Source of the DNA: Mycolicibacterium rutilum
Lineage (GTDB): Bacteria; Actinomycetota; Actinomycetes; Mycobacteriales; Mycobacteriaceae
NCBI RefSeq assembly: GCF_900108565.1
Contig: NZ_LT629971.1
Span: 5,394,001 to 5,458,000 of the forward strand
DNA: 64,000 nucleotides
Direction of reading: 5' to 3'
Shown: in pieces, positions 14,897 through 23,612 of the stretch
Numbering within the stretch: the first letter of the stretch is position 1
Layout: each line of letters opens with the position of its first letter
Position numbers and translations under genes: made by a program
Notes under the pieces: model-generated
The model's input: the letters and a program-made list of their open reading frames with translations, nothing else
Database searches by the model: none
Told to the model about the DNA's origin: nothing

Positions 14897-17800
14897 CAGG
14901 CAATCCTCGCGTGCATGTTGATCGTCGTGCCGTACTCCCCCGGTTCGATGGAGACATCCTGCATCAGGGCCCGCATCAGCGCGATACCCCGGCCTCGGTG
15001 CGCAGCCGGATCGAAGTTGGGCGGTTTCCAGACCCCGGTGTCGACGATCGCCACGTGCAGCCGGTCCGCCAGCACGGTCGCGCGCAGCGAGACGGTGCCG
15101 CCGGCGCGGTCGCGGTGGCCGTGCTCGATCGCGTTGGCCAGCGCCTCGCCGACCGCGATCAGCACGTCGAGGGCCTGGGCGGGCGCGACGCCGGCCTGCG
15201 TGAGCCAGGCGCGCAGCGCGCCGCGGGTTGGCGCCAGTTCGTTGGCGTCGGCGGCGAATTCGATCTCCAGGGGGGCAGGCTGGCGGTACATCATGAGGGC
15301 AACGTCGTCCTGGTATCCGTAGTGCGGGGTCAATTTGGACATGACCTCGTCGGCCAAGTCGTCGAGCGCGACGGCGCGGTGGTCGGTCAGCACGCCGGTG
15401 AGCCGGCGGATTCCGGTGTCCAACGACTCGCGCCGCCGCTCGACGAGGCCGTCGGTGTAGAGCAGCAGCGTCGCGCGCGGCGGTATCACGTCGCGGCTCT
15501 CGGGCCGGACGTGGTCATAGGACAGCCCGAGCGGGGTGACCGAGGCATCGTCGAGCAGCCGGGTGCCGCCGTCGGCCAACACCAATACCGGTGGCGGATG
15601 CCCGGCACTGGAGTACACGAGCTCGCCGGTCTCCGGCGTGAGCACCGCGCAGAACGCGGTCGTGCACCGCGCACCGGGCAGCCGGGCCGCGAACCGGTCG
15701 AGTGCCGACAGCGCGGCGGCGGGGCTGGGATGTTCCAGAAGCAGTGCGCGGCAGGCGCTTCGGAGCTGACCCATCACCGTCGCCGCGGGCAGCCCGTGCC
15801 CGACGCAATCACCGACGATCAGCGCGATCCGGCCGTCGTCGAGGTTGACCACGTCGTACCAGTCCCCGCCGACCTGCAACGGCCGCGTGGCCGGCTGATA
15901 CCGCACCGCGAACCCGCTGGACACCGTCGGCCCCAGGATCGCGTGCTGCAACGCCAGCGCCGTCTCGCGCTGCTGATCGAGTTGATGCACCCGTTGCAGA
16001 CCCTGCCCGAGCCGGCCCGCCAGCACGGCCAGCAGCGTGTGGTCCTCGGGGGTGAACGGTCGCCGCTCGGCCAGCTGGAGATGCAGCACCAGCACACCTC
16101 GCGGGTGTTGCAGCGCGATGCGCGCCGTGCCGGGTTCGGTGGTGTCGGCGACGAGCGAGTCGGCGGTGCGCAGCGCCAGGATCTCCTGTTGGGTGCCGGC
16201 CGGCAGATCGTGCCACCGCAGATGCTTCCCGGCGCTGACGAATTCGATGGGCTCGCTGAGGTTCTCGGCGTCCTCGGTCGGGAAGGTGGCGGCCAGCACA
16301 TGGTTGGCCCGCCACACCGCGTTGAGCTCGTCAGCAGCGGCGCGGACCGCGTCGCGCAGGGTGTCGGCCGAGGCGAGTTGCTCGTTCAGTGCGGCGAGCG
16401 CGGTCTCCCGCTGCACGGTGTAGTGTTCGGCGGTCACGTCGCGGAAGGTGCCGACGAGCATCTTTCGCCCGGTGTCGATCTCCTCGATTTTGTTGAACGC
16501 CACGGTGATCCACAGCCGGTGCCCGTTGCGGTGGGTGACCGGGATGGTGAATCGGCCGTTCGGTTCGCTCAGCATCCGGGTGAACGCGTCGCTGACCTGT
16601 CGGTGCGCCTCGGGGTCGGTGTCGGCGGCGGGCCACCACGGCTGCCACGGCAGGTACGGCGGGCCCTCGACGCCGAAGCCGAGGATGTCGGTGAACGCGG
16701 CGTTGATCTCGATCACCGCACCGTCCTCGTCGCAGACGAAGAAGGCCTCCTGCAGCGAATCCACGAGCGCGGTGCGCCATCGGGCGTGATGGTTGCGCAG
16801 CCGGGCGAGCTTGACGTTGGTGCGCACCCGCGCGAGCAGCTCGGCCGCCGCGAAGGGTTTGACCAGGTAGTCGTCGGCACCGGCCTGCAGGCCGTCGATC
16901 GCGGCCTCCTGTCCGGCGCGTGCGGACAACAGCAGCACGGGCACGGCTGCGGTGCGCGGATCCGAGCGCAGCGCCGCGACGAGCTGCAGCCCGTCCAGCC
17001 GCGGCATCATCACGTCGCTGACCACCATGTCGGGGGTGTCTGCGCGGATCGCGTCGAGCGCGCTCTGCCCGTCGGTCACGGCGTCGACGAGATAGCCGTC
17101 GTTGCGCAGCAGTCGAGCGACGTATTCGCGCATGTCGGAGTTGTCGTCGGCGATCAGCACCCGCGGTGTCGCGCCGGCACCGAAGACCGCTGATGCCGCG
17201 GACGCCCTGGATGCCGGGGCGACCGGCGGTGCGTCGAACGCCTCCTCGGACGGCAACCAGCGCATCGCCTCCTGCAGATAGGCTTCGGCGCTCTCGGCCC
17301 GGGTGCGCGCGTCCGTCGCGGGCACGATCGCGTCGGCCGGCAGATGCGCGCTGCCGACCGGCAGCCGGATGGTGAACGTCGTGCCCACACCCTCGGTGCT
17401 GTCGGCGGCGATGCGACCGCCGTGCAGTTCGATGAGCTCCCTGACCAACGCGAGGCCGATGCCGCTGCCCTCGTTGGACCGCGCGCGCACGTTGTCGATG
17501 CGGTGGAACCGTTCGAACAACCGCGGCATCTCGTCGGCCGCCACGCCGACGCCGGTGTCGGCGACGGTGACCACGGCTTCGGCGCCGTCGCGGCGCACAC
17601 CGACAGTGATGCCGCCGTCGAACGTGAACTTCAGCGCGTTCGACAACAGGTTGAAGACGACCTTCTCCCACATGTCGCGGTCGATGTAGACCGGTTCGCC
17701 GACGGCGGGACAGTCGACGGTGAACGCGAGGCCGGCCCGCTCGATCGCCGACCGGAAGACGCTGGCGAGTTCGGCGGTGACTGCGCCGAGATCGACCGGC

Positions 17801-19062
17801 ACGTACCGCGCCCGCATCCGGCCGGCCTCGATACGCGAGAAGTCGAGCAGCGTGTTGACCAGCTTCGCCAGGCGCAGCCCGTTGCGCCAGACGATGTCGA
17901 GCTCCTCACGGGTGGGCTCGTCGAAATCGGCGCCGCGACCGCGCATCTCGGCGACCGGATCGAGGATCAGCGTCAGCGGCGTGCGGAACTCGTGGCTGAT
18001 GTTGGAGAAGAACGCGGTCTTGGCGCGGTCGAGCTCGGCCAGTTCCTCGGCCCGCTGCTGCTGCGCCTGATAGTTGCGCGCGCTGCCGACCCCCGCGGCG
18101 ATGTGTCCGGCGACCAGGGTGACGAACCCGCGATAGGTCTCGTCGAGCGGGCGGTACCGGTTCAGCGCGGCCACCAGCAGACCGCTCGGCGATCCGCCCT
18201 GCTGCAGCAGCGGCACCACCAGCGCCTGGACCGGCGGCGCGTCCCACGCCCCCGTCGGCACCTGCGGATACCGGTCGGGGACGAGGTCGACGACCGTCGA
18301 CTCGCCGCTGACCGCGTGGCTCACCGGCCAGACCCCGGAGTCGTCCGCCGCCAGCCGCGACGGCGCAATGCGGTGTCCGCCAACCACACCCGTCGCCCCG
18401 GCCAGCCGTGCGCCGCCGTCGTCGTCGAACAGGTAGGTCAGGGTGAACGGCAGATCGCTCATGTTGTTGCCGAGCTGGCGGTCGGCGAACGCGAGGGTCT
18501 CCACTTCGGTGCGCACCACGCTCGGGTCCGAGCCCAGATCGCGCAGCGTCGCCATCTGGCGTTCGCTGATCACCTTCTGGGTGTCCTCGCTGACCACACA
18601 CAACATCCCGACCACGACGCCGTCGTCGTCGCGCAGCGGACTGTACGAGAAGGTGTGGTAGGTCTCCTCCTGGTACCCGGAGCGCTCGAGGAACAACAGC
18701 AGCGCCGAATCCCAGGTGGCCTCACCGGTGGAGAGCACCCGGTCGATGCGCGGTCCGATGTCGGGCCAGATCTCCGCCCACACCTCGCGGGCCGGGCGCC
18801 CGAGCGCCCACGGGTACTTGCGTCCCAACGTGCCGCGGCGATAGGCGGCGTTGCAGAAGAACGTCAGCTGCGGGCCCCACGCCATCCACATCGGGAACCG
18901 CGACGACAACAAGATGCTGACGGCGGTGCGCAGGCTCTGCGGCCAGTGCGCCACCGGCCCCAGCGGGGTCGCCTCCCACGACACCCTCGCGAGGTCGGCG
19001 CCGACCGCGGGGTCGGCACTGAAGACCTCCGGCAAGGGCTGCGGCCCGCGCGGCGCGCTCAC
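14896..19062 (-). CDS. Multidomain partner-switching regulator: PAS/GAF - histidine kinase - receiver - PAS - GAF - SpoIIE phosphatase - RsbW-like kinase
   Basis: 1388 residues, no clear membrane segments. Order: N-terminal PAS-like domain (about 30-165), GAF (170-335), HisKA with SNISHEFRTPL (His357), HATPase_c (455-570; N475, DTGVGV at 502, GSGIGLAL at 532), receiver (634-750; acidic DD at 639, phospho-Asp683 in SDVMMP, Lys735), PAS (765-880), GAF (890-1030), SpoIIE/PP2C phosphatase (1040-1260; GGDWYD 1065, VGDCVGHG 1083, DGLVERR 1204, QDDVALMM 1251) and a C-terminal RsbW-type ATPase (1265-1388; EALANAIEHGH, DTGVW, GRGIALMRAL). One polypeptide thus holds both the kinase and the phosphatase of a partner switch plus a two-component front end. 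GTG start overlaps the upstream STAS stop codon. Confidence 0.88.
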   Translation of the reverse strand: MSAPRGPQPLPEVFSADPAVGADLARVSWEATPLGPVAHWPQSLRTAVSILLSSRFPMWMAWGPQLTFFCNAAYRRGTLGRKYPWALGRPAREVWAEIWPDIGPRIDRVLSTGEATWDSALLLFLERSGYQEETYHTFSYSPLRDDDGVVVGMLCVVSEDTQKVISERQMATLRDLGSDPSVVRTEVETLAFADRQLGNNMSDLPFTLTYLFDDDGGARLAGATGVVGGHRIAPSRLAADDSGVWPVSHAVSGESTVVDLVPDRYPQVPTGAWDAPPVQALVVPLLQQGGSPSGLLVAALNRYRPLDETYRGFVTLVAGHIAAGVGSARNYQAQQQRAEELAELDRAKTAFFSNISHEFRTPLTLILDPVAEMRGRGADFDEPTREELDIVWRNGLRLAKLVNTLLDFSRIEAGRMRARYVPVDLGAVTAELASVFRSAIERAGLAFTVDCPAVGEPVYIDRDMWEKVVFNLLSNALKFTFDGGITVGVRRDGAEAVVTVADTGVGVAADEMPRLFERFHRIDNVRARSNEGSGIGLALVRELIELHGGRIAADSTEGVGTTFTIRLPVGSAHLPADAIVPATDARTRAESAEAYLQEAMRWLPSEEAFDAPPVAPASRASAASAVFGAGATPRVLIADDNSDMREYVARLLRNDGYLVDAVTDGQSALDAIRADTPDMVVSDVMMPRLDGLQLVAALRSDPRTAAVPVLLLSARAGQEAAIDGLQAGADDYLVKPFAAAELLARVRTNVKLARLRNHHARWRTALVDSLQEAFFVCDEDGAVIEINAAFTDILGFGVEGPPYLPWQPWWPAADTDPEAHRQVSDAFTRMLSEPNGRFTIPVTHRNGHRLWITVAFNKIEEIDTGRKMLVGTFRDVTAEHYTVQRETALAALNEQLASADTLRDAVRAAADELNAVWRANHVLAATFPTEDAENLSEPIEFVSAGKHLRWHDLPAGTQQEILALRTADSLVADTTEPGTARIALQHPRGVLVLHLQLAERRPFTPEDHTLLAVLAGRLGQGLQRVHQLDQQRETALALQHAILGPTVSSGFAVRYQPATRPLQVGGDWYDVVNLDDGRIALIVGDCVGHGLPAATVMGQLRSACRALLLEHPSPAAALSALDRFAARLPGARCTTAFCAVLTPETGELVYSSAGHPPPVLVLADGGTRLLDDASVTPLGLSYDHVRPESRDVIPPRATLLLYTDGLVERRRESLDTGIRRLTGVLTDHRAVALDDLADEVMSKLTPHYGYQDDVALMMYRQPAPLEIEFAADANELAPTRGALRAWLTQAGVAPAQALDVLIAVGEALANAIEHGHRDRAGGTVSLRATVLADRLHVAIVDTGVWKPPNFDPAAHRGRGIALMRALMQDVSIEPGEYGTTINMHARIA

Positions 19063-19409
19063 CCTTCGACCGCGTCGGCCACGGACCTGTACGGTCGGAT
19101 GACCTTGTCGAGTCGAGTCACCTCGATGGGACGCACCACCTCGGGGTTGGCGGCCACCAGCCGCACCGAAACCCCCGCGACCGAACCCTGCTCGTAGCAG
19201 TCGAGGACGGCGTTGAGGCCGGCGCTGCCGAAGTACGTCACCGCGCCGAGCTCCACGACCAGCAGCTTCGTCGGGTGCCCGCCGGCCGCTTCGAGGGCAG
19301 CATCGAGGTGCGGCTGAAGCTTCGTGACGGTGCCGGAGTCGACCTCACCGCCGACCGACACCACCACCGCGGCGTCCCGCACATCCTGCTTGACCTCTAA
19401 CAGAGCCAC
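19059..19409 (-). CDS. STAS-domain protein (anti-sigma antagonist), first gene of the module
   Basis: 116 residues: a STAS domain with VVVSVGGEVDSGTVTKLQPHLDAAL and LVVELGAVTYFGSAGLNAVLDCYEQG. Ser62 occupies the phosphorylation site, although the usual preceding Asp is Gly. It overlaps the giant regulator by four bases (GTGA), so the three genes form one coupled operon. With two different STAS proteins around one kinase/phosphatase, this copy may act on a different partner from the downstream one. Confidence 0.85.
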   Translation of the reverse strand: MALLEVKQDVRDAAVVVSVGGEVDSGTVTKLQPHLDAALEAAGGHPTKLLVVELGAVTYFGSAGLNAVLDCYEQGSVAGVSVRLVAANPEVVRPIEVTRLDKVIRPYRSVADAVEG

Positions 19410-19505
19410 GGTCGGGCACCTGTCACCGAGGCAACCGGCTGATCTTCATGGATTGCTGATACCCCAACTCGACAGATTTCAGCTGTGACATTCATGCGGG
19501 TTCGC

Positions 19506-20177
19506 TCATCCGGCGGTCCGCTGGTGCGCGGTCAGCAGCAGGTGGTCGAACTGCCGTCGCAGACCGTCGCGTTGCGCGTCGACCGACCCGAGGCCGGCGA
19601 CGACCTGCCCGGCCAGCGTGCGCAGTTTGGTGTTCGTCTCCTGCGAGCGCCACATGAGCAACTCGAACGCGGCGTCGGCGTCGATGCGGTAGACGAGCAT
19701 CAGCGCGCCCTTGGCCTGCTCGATCGCCGCACGCGCCTCGAACATCTCGGGCAACGTCTCCGACAGCGCCTGCCGTCGCGTCTGGGCGAAGGTGTCGGTC
19801 AGGTCGACGTAGTAGCCCTCGGTGCCCGCCACCGCACCGGACTCGTCGAACATCCGGTCCCCCAGCACGATGACCGTGTGCACCTTGCCTGCGGTGTCGA
19901 TGAACCGGTGCCGGCTGGAGAACGACCCGCCGGAGTGCAGCGCGTGGTCGAGAAGGTCCTGCACCTGCTGCCGGTCGTCGGGATGTTTGTGCGACAGCAG
20001 CAGTTCGGTCGTGGGCTCGACGGCGCCGGGTTCGTACCCGTGCATGCGGGCCACTTCGTCGGACCACTCCCAACGTTGGCCGACGAACCAGAACCGGAAG
20101 GTCCCGACATTGTGGTCCGCGATCGCCCGGTCGGAGGCAGACGGCAGCGGGCTGTTCGCGACCTCCGGCTCCGACAT
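19506..20177 (-). CDS. PAS-ANTAR RNA-binding antiterminator
   Basis: 223 residues from ATG 20177 (MSEPEVANSPLPS); a longer start nine codons upstream is possible. A PAS domain (about 25-125: NVGTFRFWFVGQRWEWSDEVARMHGYEP ... HRFIDTAGKVHTVIVLGDRMFDESGAVAGTEGYYVDLTD) is followed by an ANTAR domain (145-200: EARAAIEQAKGALMLVYRIDADAAFELLMWRSQETNTKLR). ANTAR domains bind paired hairpins in nascent RNA and prevent termination. It is the next gene upstream of the STAS operon on the same strand, about 100 bases away. Confidence 0.85.
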   Translation of the reverse strand: MSEPEVANSPLPSASDRAIADHNVGTFRFWFVGQRWEWSDEVARMHGYEPGAVEPTTELLLSHKHPDDRQQVQDLLDHALHSGGSFSSRHRFIDTAGKVHTVIVLGDRMFDESGAVAGTEGYYVDLTDTFAQTRRQALSETLPEMFEARAAIEQAKGALMLVYRIDADAAFELLMWRSQETNTKLRTLAGQVVAGLGSVDAQRDGLRRQFDHLLLTAHQRTAG

Positions 20178-20235
20178 GGGCACATCATCGCATGTCAGCG
20201 GCACCGACGAGAGCGTTCGCGAGGTCCCGGTCAGT

Positions 20236-23100
20236 TCAGTCGGCGGTCGCGCCGACCCGGTCCGGGAACAGCGCCGCCAGGCGTCGCCGCGACGCCGGGG
20301 TGCGCACTCGCAGCGGCCACCAGAACCATCGGCCGAGCAGCGCCGCGATCGACGGCGTCATGAACGCGCGCACGATCAGCGTGTCGAACAACAGGCCGAG
20401 CGCGATCGTGCTGCCGACCTGGGCGATGCTGAGCAGGTCGCCGACCACGAACGACGCCATCGTCGCGGCGAACACCAGACCGGCCGAGGTGACCACCGAA
20501 CCCGAACCGGCCATCGCGCGGATGATCGCGACCTTGAAGCCGTGGTGCAGTTCCTCTTTGAACCGCGACACGAGCAACAGGTTGTAGTCCGACCCGACCG
20601 CCAGCAGCAGGATCACCGACATCACCAGCACGATCCAGTGCAACCGGATGCCCAGCAGGTGCTGCCACACCAGCACCGAGAGCCCGAACGACGTGCCCAG
20701 TGAGAGCAGCACCGTACCGACGATGACCGCCGCCGCGACCACGGCCCGCGTGATGATCAGCATGATGATGAAAATCAGTGCGGCAGCCGATAATCCGGCG
20801 ATCATCAGGTCATAGTTCGACCCGTCGCGCATGTCCTTGTAGGTGGCGGCGGTGCCACCGAGGTAGATGGTCGACCCCTCCAGCGGGGTGCCCTTGATCG
20901 CTTCCTTGGCAGCCAGTTTGATCGCGTCGATGTGGTCGATGCCCTCGGGAGTGGCGGGGTCGCCCTCGTGCTCGATGATGAACCGCACCGACTTGCCGTC
21001 GGGCGAGATGAAGTTCTTGATGCCTCGTTGGAAGTCCTTGTTGTCGAACACTTCCGGGGGCAGGTAGAACGAGTCGTCGTTCATCGACTCGTCGAACGCG
21101 TCGCCCATGGCGTGCGAGTTCTCCTGCATCGCCGCCATCTGGTCCTGCAGCCCCTTCTGGGAGGACTGCATGGTCAGCATCATGGTCCGCATCGTCTTCA
21201 TGGTCTCGATCTGCTGGGGCAGCAGCGTGACCAGTTGCGGCATCAGGCTGTCGAGATGCTCGAGGTCGGGCACCAGGCGCTGGATGTCGTCGGTCATCGT
21301 GTCGATGCCGTCGAGGGTGTCGAACACCGATCGCAGCGCCCAGCAGATCGGGATGTCGTAGCAGTGCGGTTCCCAGTAGAAGTAGTTGCGGATGGGTCGG
21401 AAGAAGTCGTCGAAATCGGCGATGTGGTCCCGCAATTCGGCGACGTCGACCGTCATGTCCTTGGTCTTCTGGACCATGCTGTGGGTGGTCGCGGCCATCT
21501 GCTGGGTGAGGCTGGCCATCTTCTCCATCGAGGCGATGGTCTTGCCCATCTCGTCGGCCTGCACCAGCATGTCGGCCATCCGGTCCTGCTGGTACTTCTG
21601 GTTGAGCTGTTGGGTGGTGCCCTGCATGCTCAGCAGGAACGGGATCGTGGTGTGCTCGATGGGCTTGCCCTGGGGCCGGGTGATCGTCTGCACCCGCGCG
21701 ATACCCGGCACCCGGAACACCGCCTTGGCGATCTTGTCGATGACGAGGAAGTCGGCCGAGTTGCGCAGATCGTGGTCGCTTTCGACCATCATCAGTTCGG
21801 GGTTCATCCGGGCCGCGTCGAAGTGCCGGTCGGCGACGGCGTACCCGATGTTGGACGGGGTGTCCTCCGGCAGGAAGTGGCGGCCGTCGTAGTCGACCTT
21901 GTATCCGTTGAGGGCCAGCAGACCGATCAGCGACAGCGCGCAGGTCGCGGCCAACACCGGTCCGGGCCAGCGCACCACGACGACGCCGATGCGGCGCCAC
22001 CCGCGCGAGTTGATGGCGCGCTTGGGTTCGAACAACCCGAATCGGCTGCCGATCACGACGACGGCCGGTCCCAGCGTCAGCGCCGCGAGTACGGCGACGA
22101 GCACGCCCACCGCGCACGGCACGGCCATGGTCTGGAACCACGGCAGCCGGGTGAACTTCAGGCACAGCAGCGCCCCGGCGATCGTCAGGCCCGAGCCGAG
22201 CACGACGTGGGCGGTGCCGTGAAACATCGTGTAGTAGGCGGTTTCGCGGTCCTCACCGAGTTGACGCGCCTCCTGATACCGGCCGATGAGGAAGATCGCG
22301 TAGTCGGTGCCCGCGGCGATCGCGATCAACGTCAACAGGCTTGTCGCGAACGTCGACAGCCCGATGAAGCCGGAATTGCCGAGGAACGCCACGATCCCGC
22401 GCGAGGCGCCGAGTTCGACGAACACCATGAACAGGATCAACAGCATGGTGGCGACGGAGCGGTAGACGATCAAGAGCATGATCGCGATCACGATCAACGT
22501 GGCCACGGTGGCCTTGACCGCGCCCTTGTCACCGGCGACGCGCTGGTCGGCGTTGAGCGCCGCGCCGCCGGTGACGTACGCCTTGATCCCTTCTGGCGCC
22601 GGGGTTTCGGCGATGATGTCGCGCACCGCTTGGATCGACTCGTTGGCGATCGTCTCGCCCATGTTGCCGCGCAGGTAGATCTGCACGTAGGCGGACTTGC
22701 CGTCGGCGCTCTGCGCGCCCGCCGCGGTCAGGGGGTCGCTCCAGAAGTCGGCGACGTGCTCGATGTGCACCGGATCGGCGCGGAACCGTTGGATCAGTTC
22801 GTCGTAGTACCGGTGCGCGGCGGCCTCGAGCGGTTTGTCGCTCTCGAGGATGACCATCGCGTTGCTGTCGGAGTCGAACTCCTCGAAGTTGGCGCCGACG
22901 CGCTGCATCGCGATAAAGGCCGGCGCGTCGTGCGCGTTCATCGAGACGGTGTTGGCCTCGCCGACTTTCTCCAGCGAGGGCACGAACACGTTGGTGACCA
23001 CGGTCAGCACCACCCAGCCGATCAGGATGGGGACGGCGAGCAGCCGGATGGCGTGGGCGATCCGCGACCGCTGGGCAGCAACCGCTTCGGTTCCGCTCAT
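20236..23100 (-). CDS. MmpL-family RND transporter
   Basis: 954 residues with two MMPL halves: a first helix (19-40), a large periplasmic domain, helices from about 198 onward, a second loop rich in Met/Gln coiled coil (about 480-680), then helices to the C terminus. The proton-relay pairs are present: Asp266-Tyr267 in IAAGTDYAIFLIGRYQEAR and Asp838-Tyr839 in AVGSDYNLLLVSRFKEEL. MmpL proteins export lipids or siderophores across the plasma membrane. There is no mmpS partner next to it and no acyltransferase, so cargo is unknown. A palindromic operator lies about 80 bases upstream. Confidence 0.92.
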   Translation of the reverse strand: MSGTEAVAAQRSRIAHAIRLLAVPILIGWVVLTVVTNVFVPSLEKVGEANTVSMNAHDAPAFIAMQRVGANFEEFDSDSNAMVILESDKPLEAAAHRYYDELIQRFRADPVHIEHVADFWSDPLTAAGAQSADGKSAYVQIYLRGNMGETIANESIQAVRDIIAETPAPEGIKAYVTGGAALNADQRVAGDKGAVKATVATLIVIAIMLLIVYRSVATMLLILFMVFVELGASRGIVAFLGNSGFIGLSTFATSLLTLIAIAAGTDYAIFLIGRYQEARQLGEDRETAYYTMFHGTAHVVLGSGLTIAGALLCLKFTRLPWFQTMAVPCAVGVLVAVLAALTLGPAVVVIGSRFGLFEPKRAINSRGWRRIGVVVVRWPGPVLAATCALSLIGLLALNGYKVDYDGRHFLPEDTPSNIGYAVADRHFDAARMNPELMMVESDHDLRNSADFLVIDKIAKAVFRVPGIARVQTITRPQGKPIEHTTIPFLLSMQGTTQQLNQKYQQDRMADMLVQADEMGKTIASMEKMASLTQQMAATTHSMVQKTKDMTVDVAELRDHIADFDDFFRPIRNYFYWEPHCYDIPICWALRSVFDTLDGIDTMTDDIQRLVPDLEHLDSLMPQLVTLLPQQIETMKTMRTMMLTMQSSQKGLQDQMAAMQENSHAMGDAFDESMNDDSFYLPPEVFDNKDFQRGIKNFISPDGKSVRFIIEHEGDPATPEGIDHIDAIKLAAKEAIKGTPLEGSTIYLGGTAATYKDMRDGSNYDLMIAGLSAAALIFIIMLIITRAVVAAAVIVGTVLLSLGTSFGLSVLVWQHLLGIRLHWIVLVMSVILLLAVGSDYNLLLVSRFKEELHHGFKVAIIRAMAGSGSVVTSAGLVFAATMASFVVGDLLSIAQVGSTIALGLLFDTLIVRAFMTPSIAALLGRWFWWPLRVRTPASRRRLAALFPDRVGATAD

Positions 23101-23179
23101 CCCCGGTCCCCTTTGTCGCGCTTACGGGCCTTTACAAACCCCGCTGGTTGTGTCGTATATCTAGCCGGTCGAAGTATTA

Positions 23180-23202
23180 GCTGTCAACGCGGACTTGACA
23201 GC
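23180..23202. promoter_or_regulatory. Palindromic operator upstream of mmpL
   Basis: GCTGTCAA, seven bases, TTGACAGC: perfect 8-base arms. An overlapping pair TTAGCTGT (23177-23184) and ACAGCTAA (23209-23216) adds a wider dyad. This is typical of a TetR- or MarR-type operator. No regulator gene is adjacent. Confidence 0.55.
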
Positions 23203-23216
23203 AACTTCACAGCTAA

Positions 23217-23540
23217 GGCGTGATATTCGGCCACGCGGGTGCGAGCACTTTGCCTGACGCTTGAGGTGGCGACGAGCCGCCTGGGAGCGGCGCTCCTTCT
23301 CGAGGGCCCTCTGCCCTGTCACCGCACCGGCGTCGGCAACCTTTCGACCACTCGGCAGCAGATCCCGCGCCGTGACGTGGCGAAGGTCACCATCCGCTGG
23401 GGTACGTAGCCCCCGATCGTCAGTGACCCTTGGGTAAATTTCGACTCGGTCGCTTGGTCATGCCCGAGCACCCCGCTTCAGCTGCGATCTCGTCTCGCCG
23501 CCGCCAGCCGTAACAGAACCTATGTAGACAAGCGAAGCTC
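23217..23540. other. Intergenic region between mmpL and the acidic-repeat protein gene
   Basis: About 320 bases between the mmpL operator and the IdeR-controlled promoter. I see no convincing ORF, tRNA or known riboswitch. It includes GC-rich patches able to fold (around 23275-23320) and a GGGTAA (23434-23439) without a matching SigF -35. Confidence 0.3.
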
Positions 23541-23569
23541 TTGTTTCTTAGGTGAGGCTCAGCTAATCT
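23541..23569 (+). promoter_or_regulatory. Sigma-70-type promoter overlapping the IdeR box
   Basis: TTGTTT (23541-23546), 17 bases, TAATCT (23564-23569). The IdeR-like palindrome fills the spacer and covers the start of the -10, the geometry expected for repression by metal-bound IdeR. Confidence 0.5.
23548..23566. promoter_or_regulatory. IdeR (iron box) operator
   Basis: TTAGGTGAGGCTCAGCTAA. Against the IdeR/DtxR consensus TTAGGTTAGGCTAACCTAA it matches 16 of 19 positions, and 8 of 9 bases pair across the dyad. It lies 47 bases before the GTG of the downstream gene. Confidence 0.72.
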
Positions 23570-23612
23570 TCGGCTGCCGTTTGGCAAAACCACAGGCACA
23601 ACAGGAGAAAAC

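Noticed and set aside
19456..19470. GGGGTAT on the minus strand upstream of the STAS operon as a SigF promoter
   Set aside because: No acceptable -35 at the required distance; kept out although partner-switch operons are often SigF-dependent.
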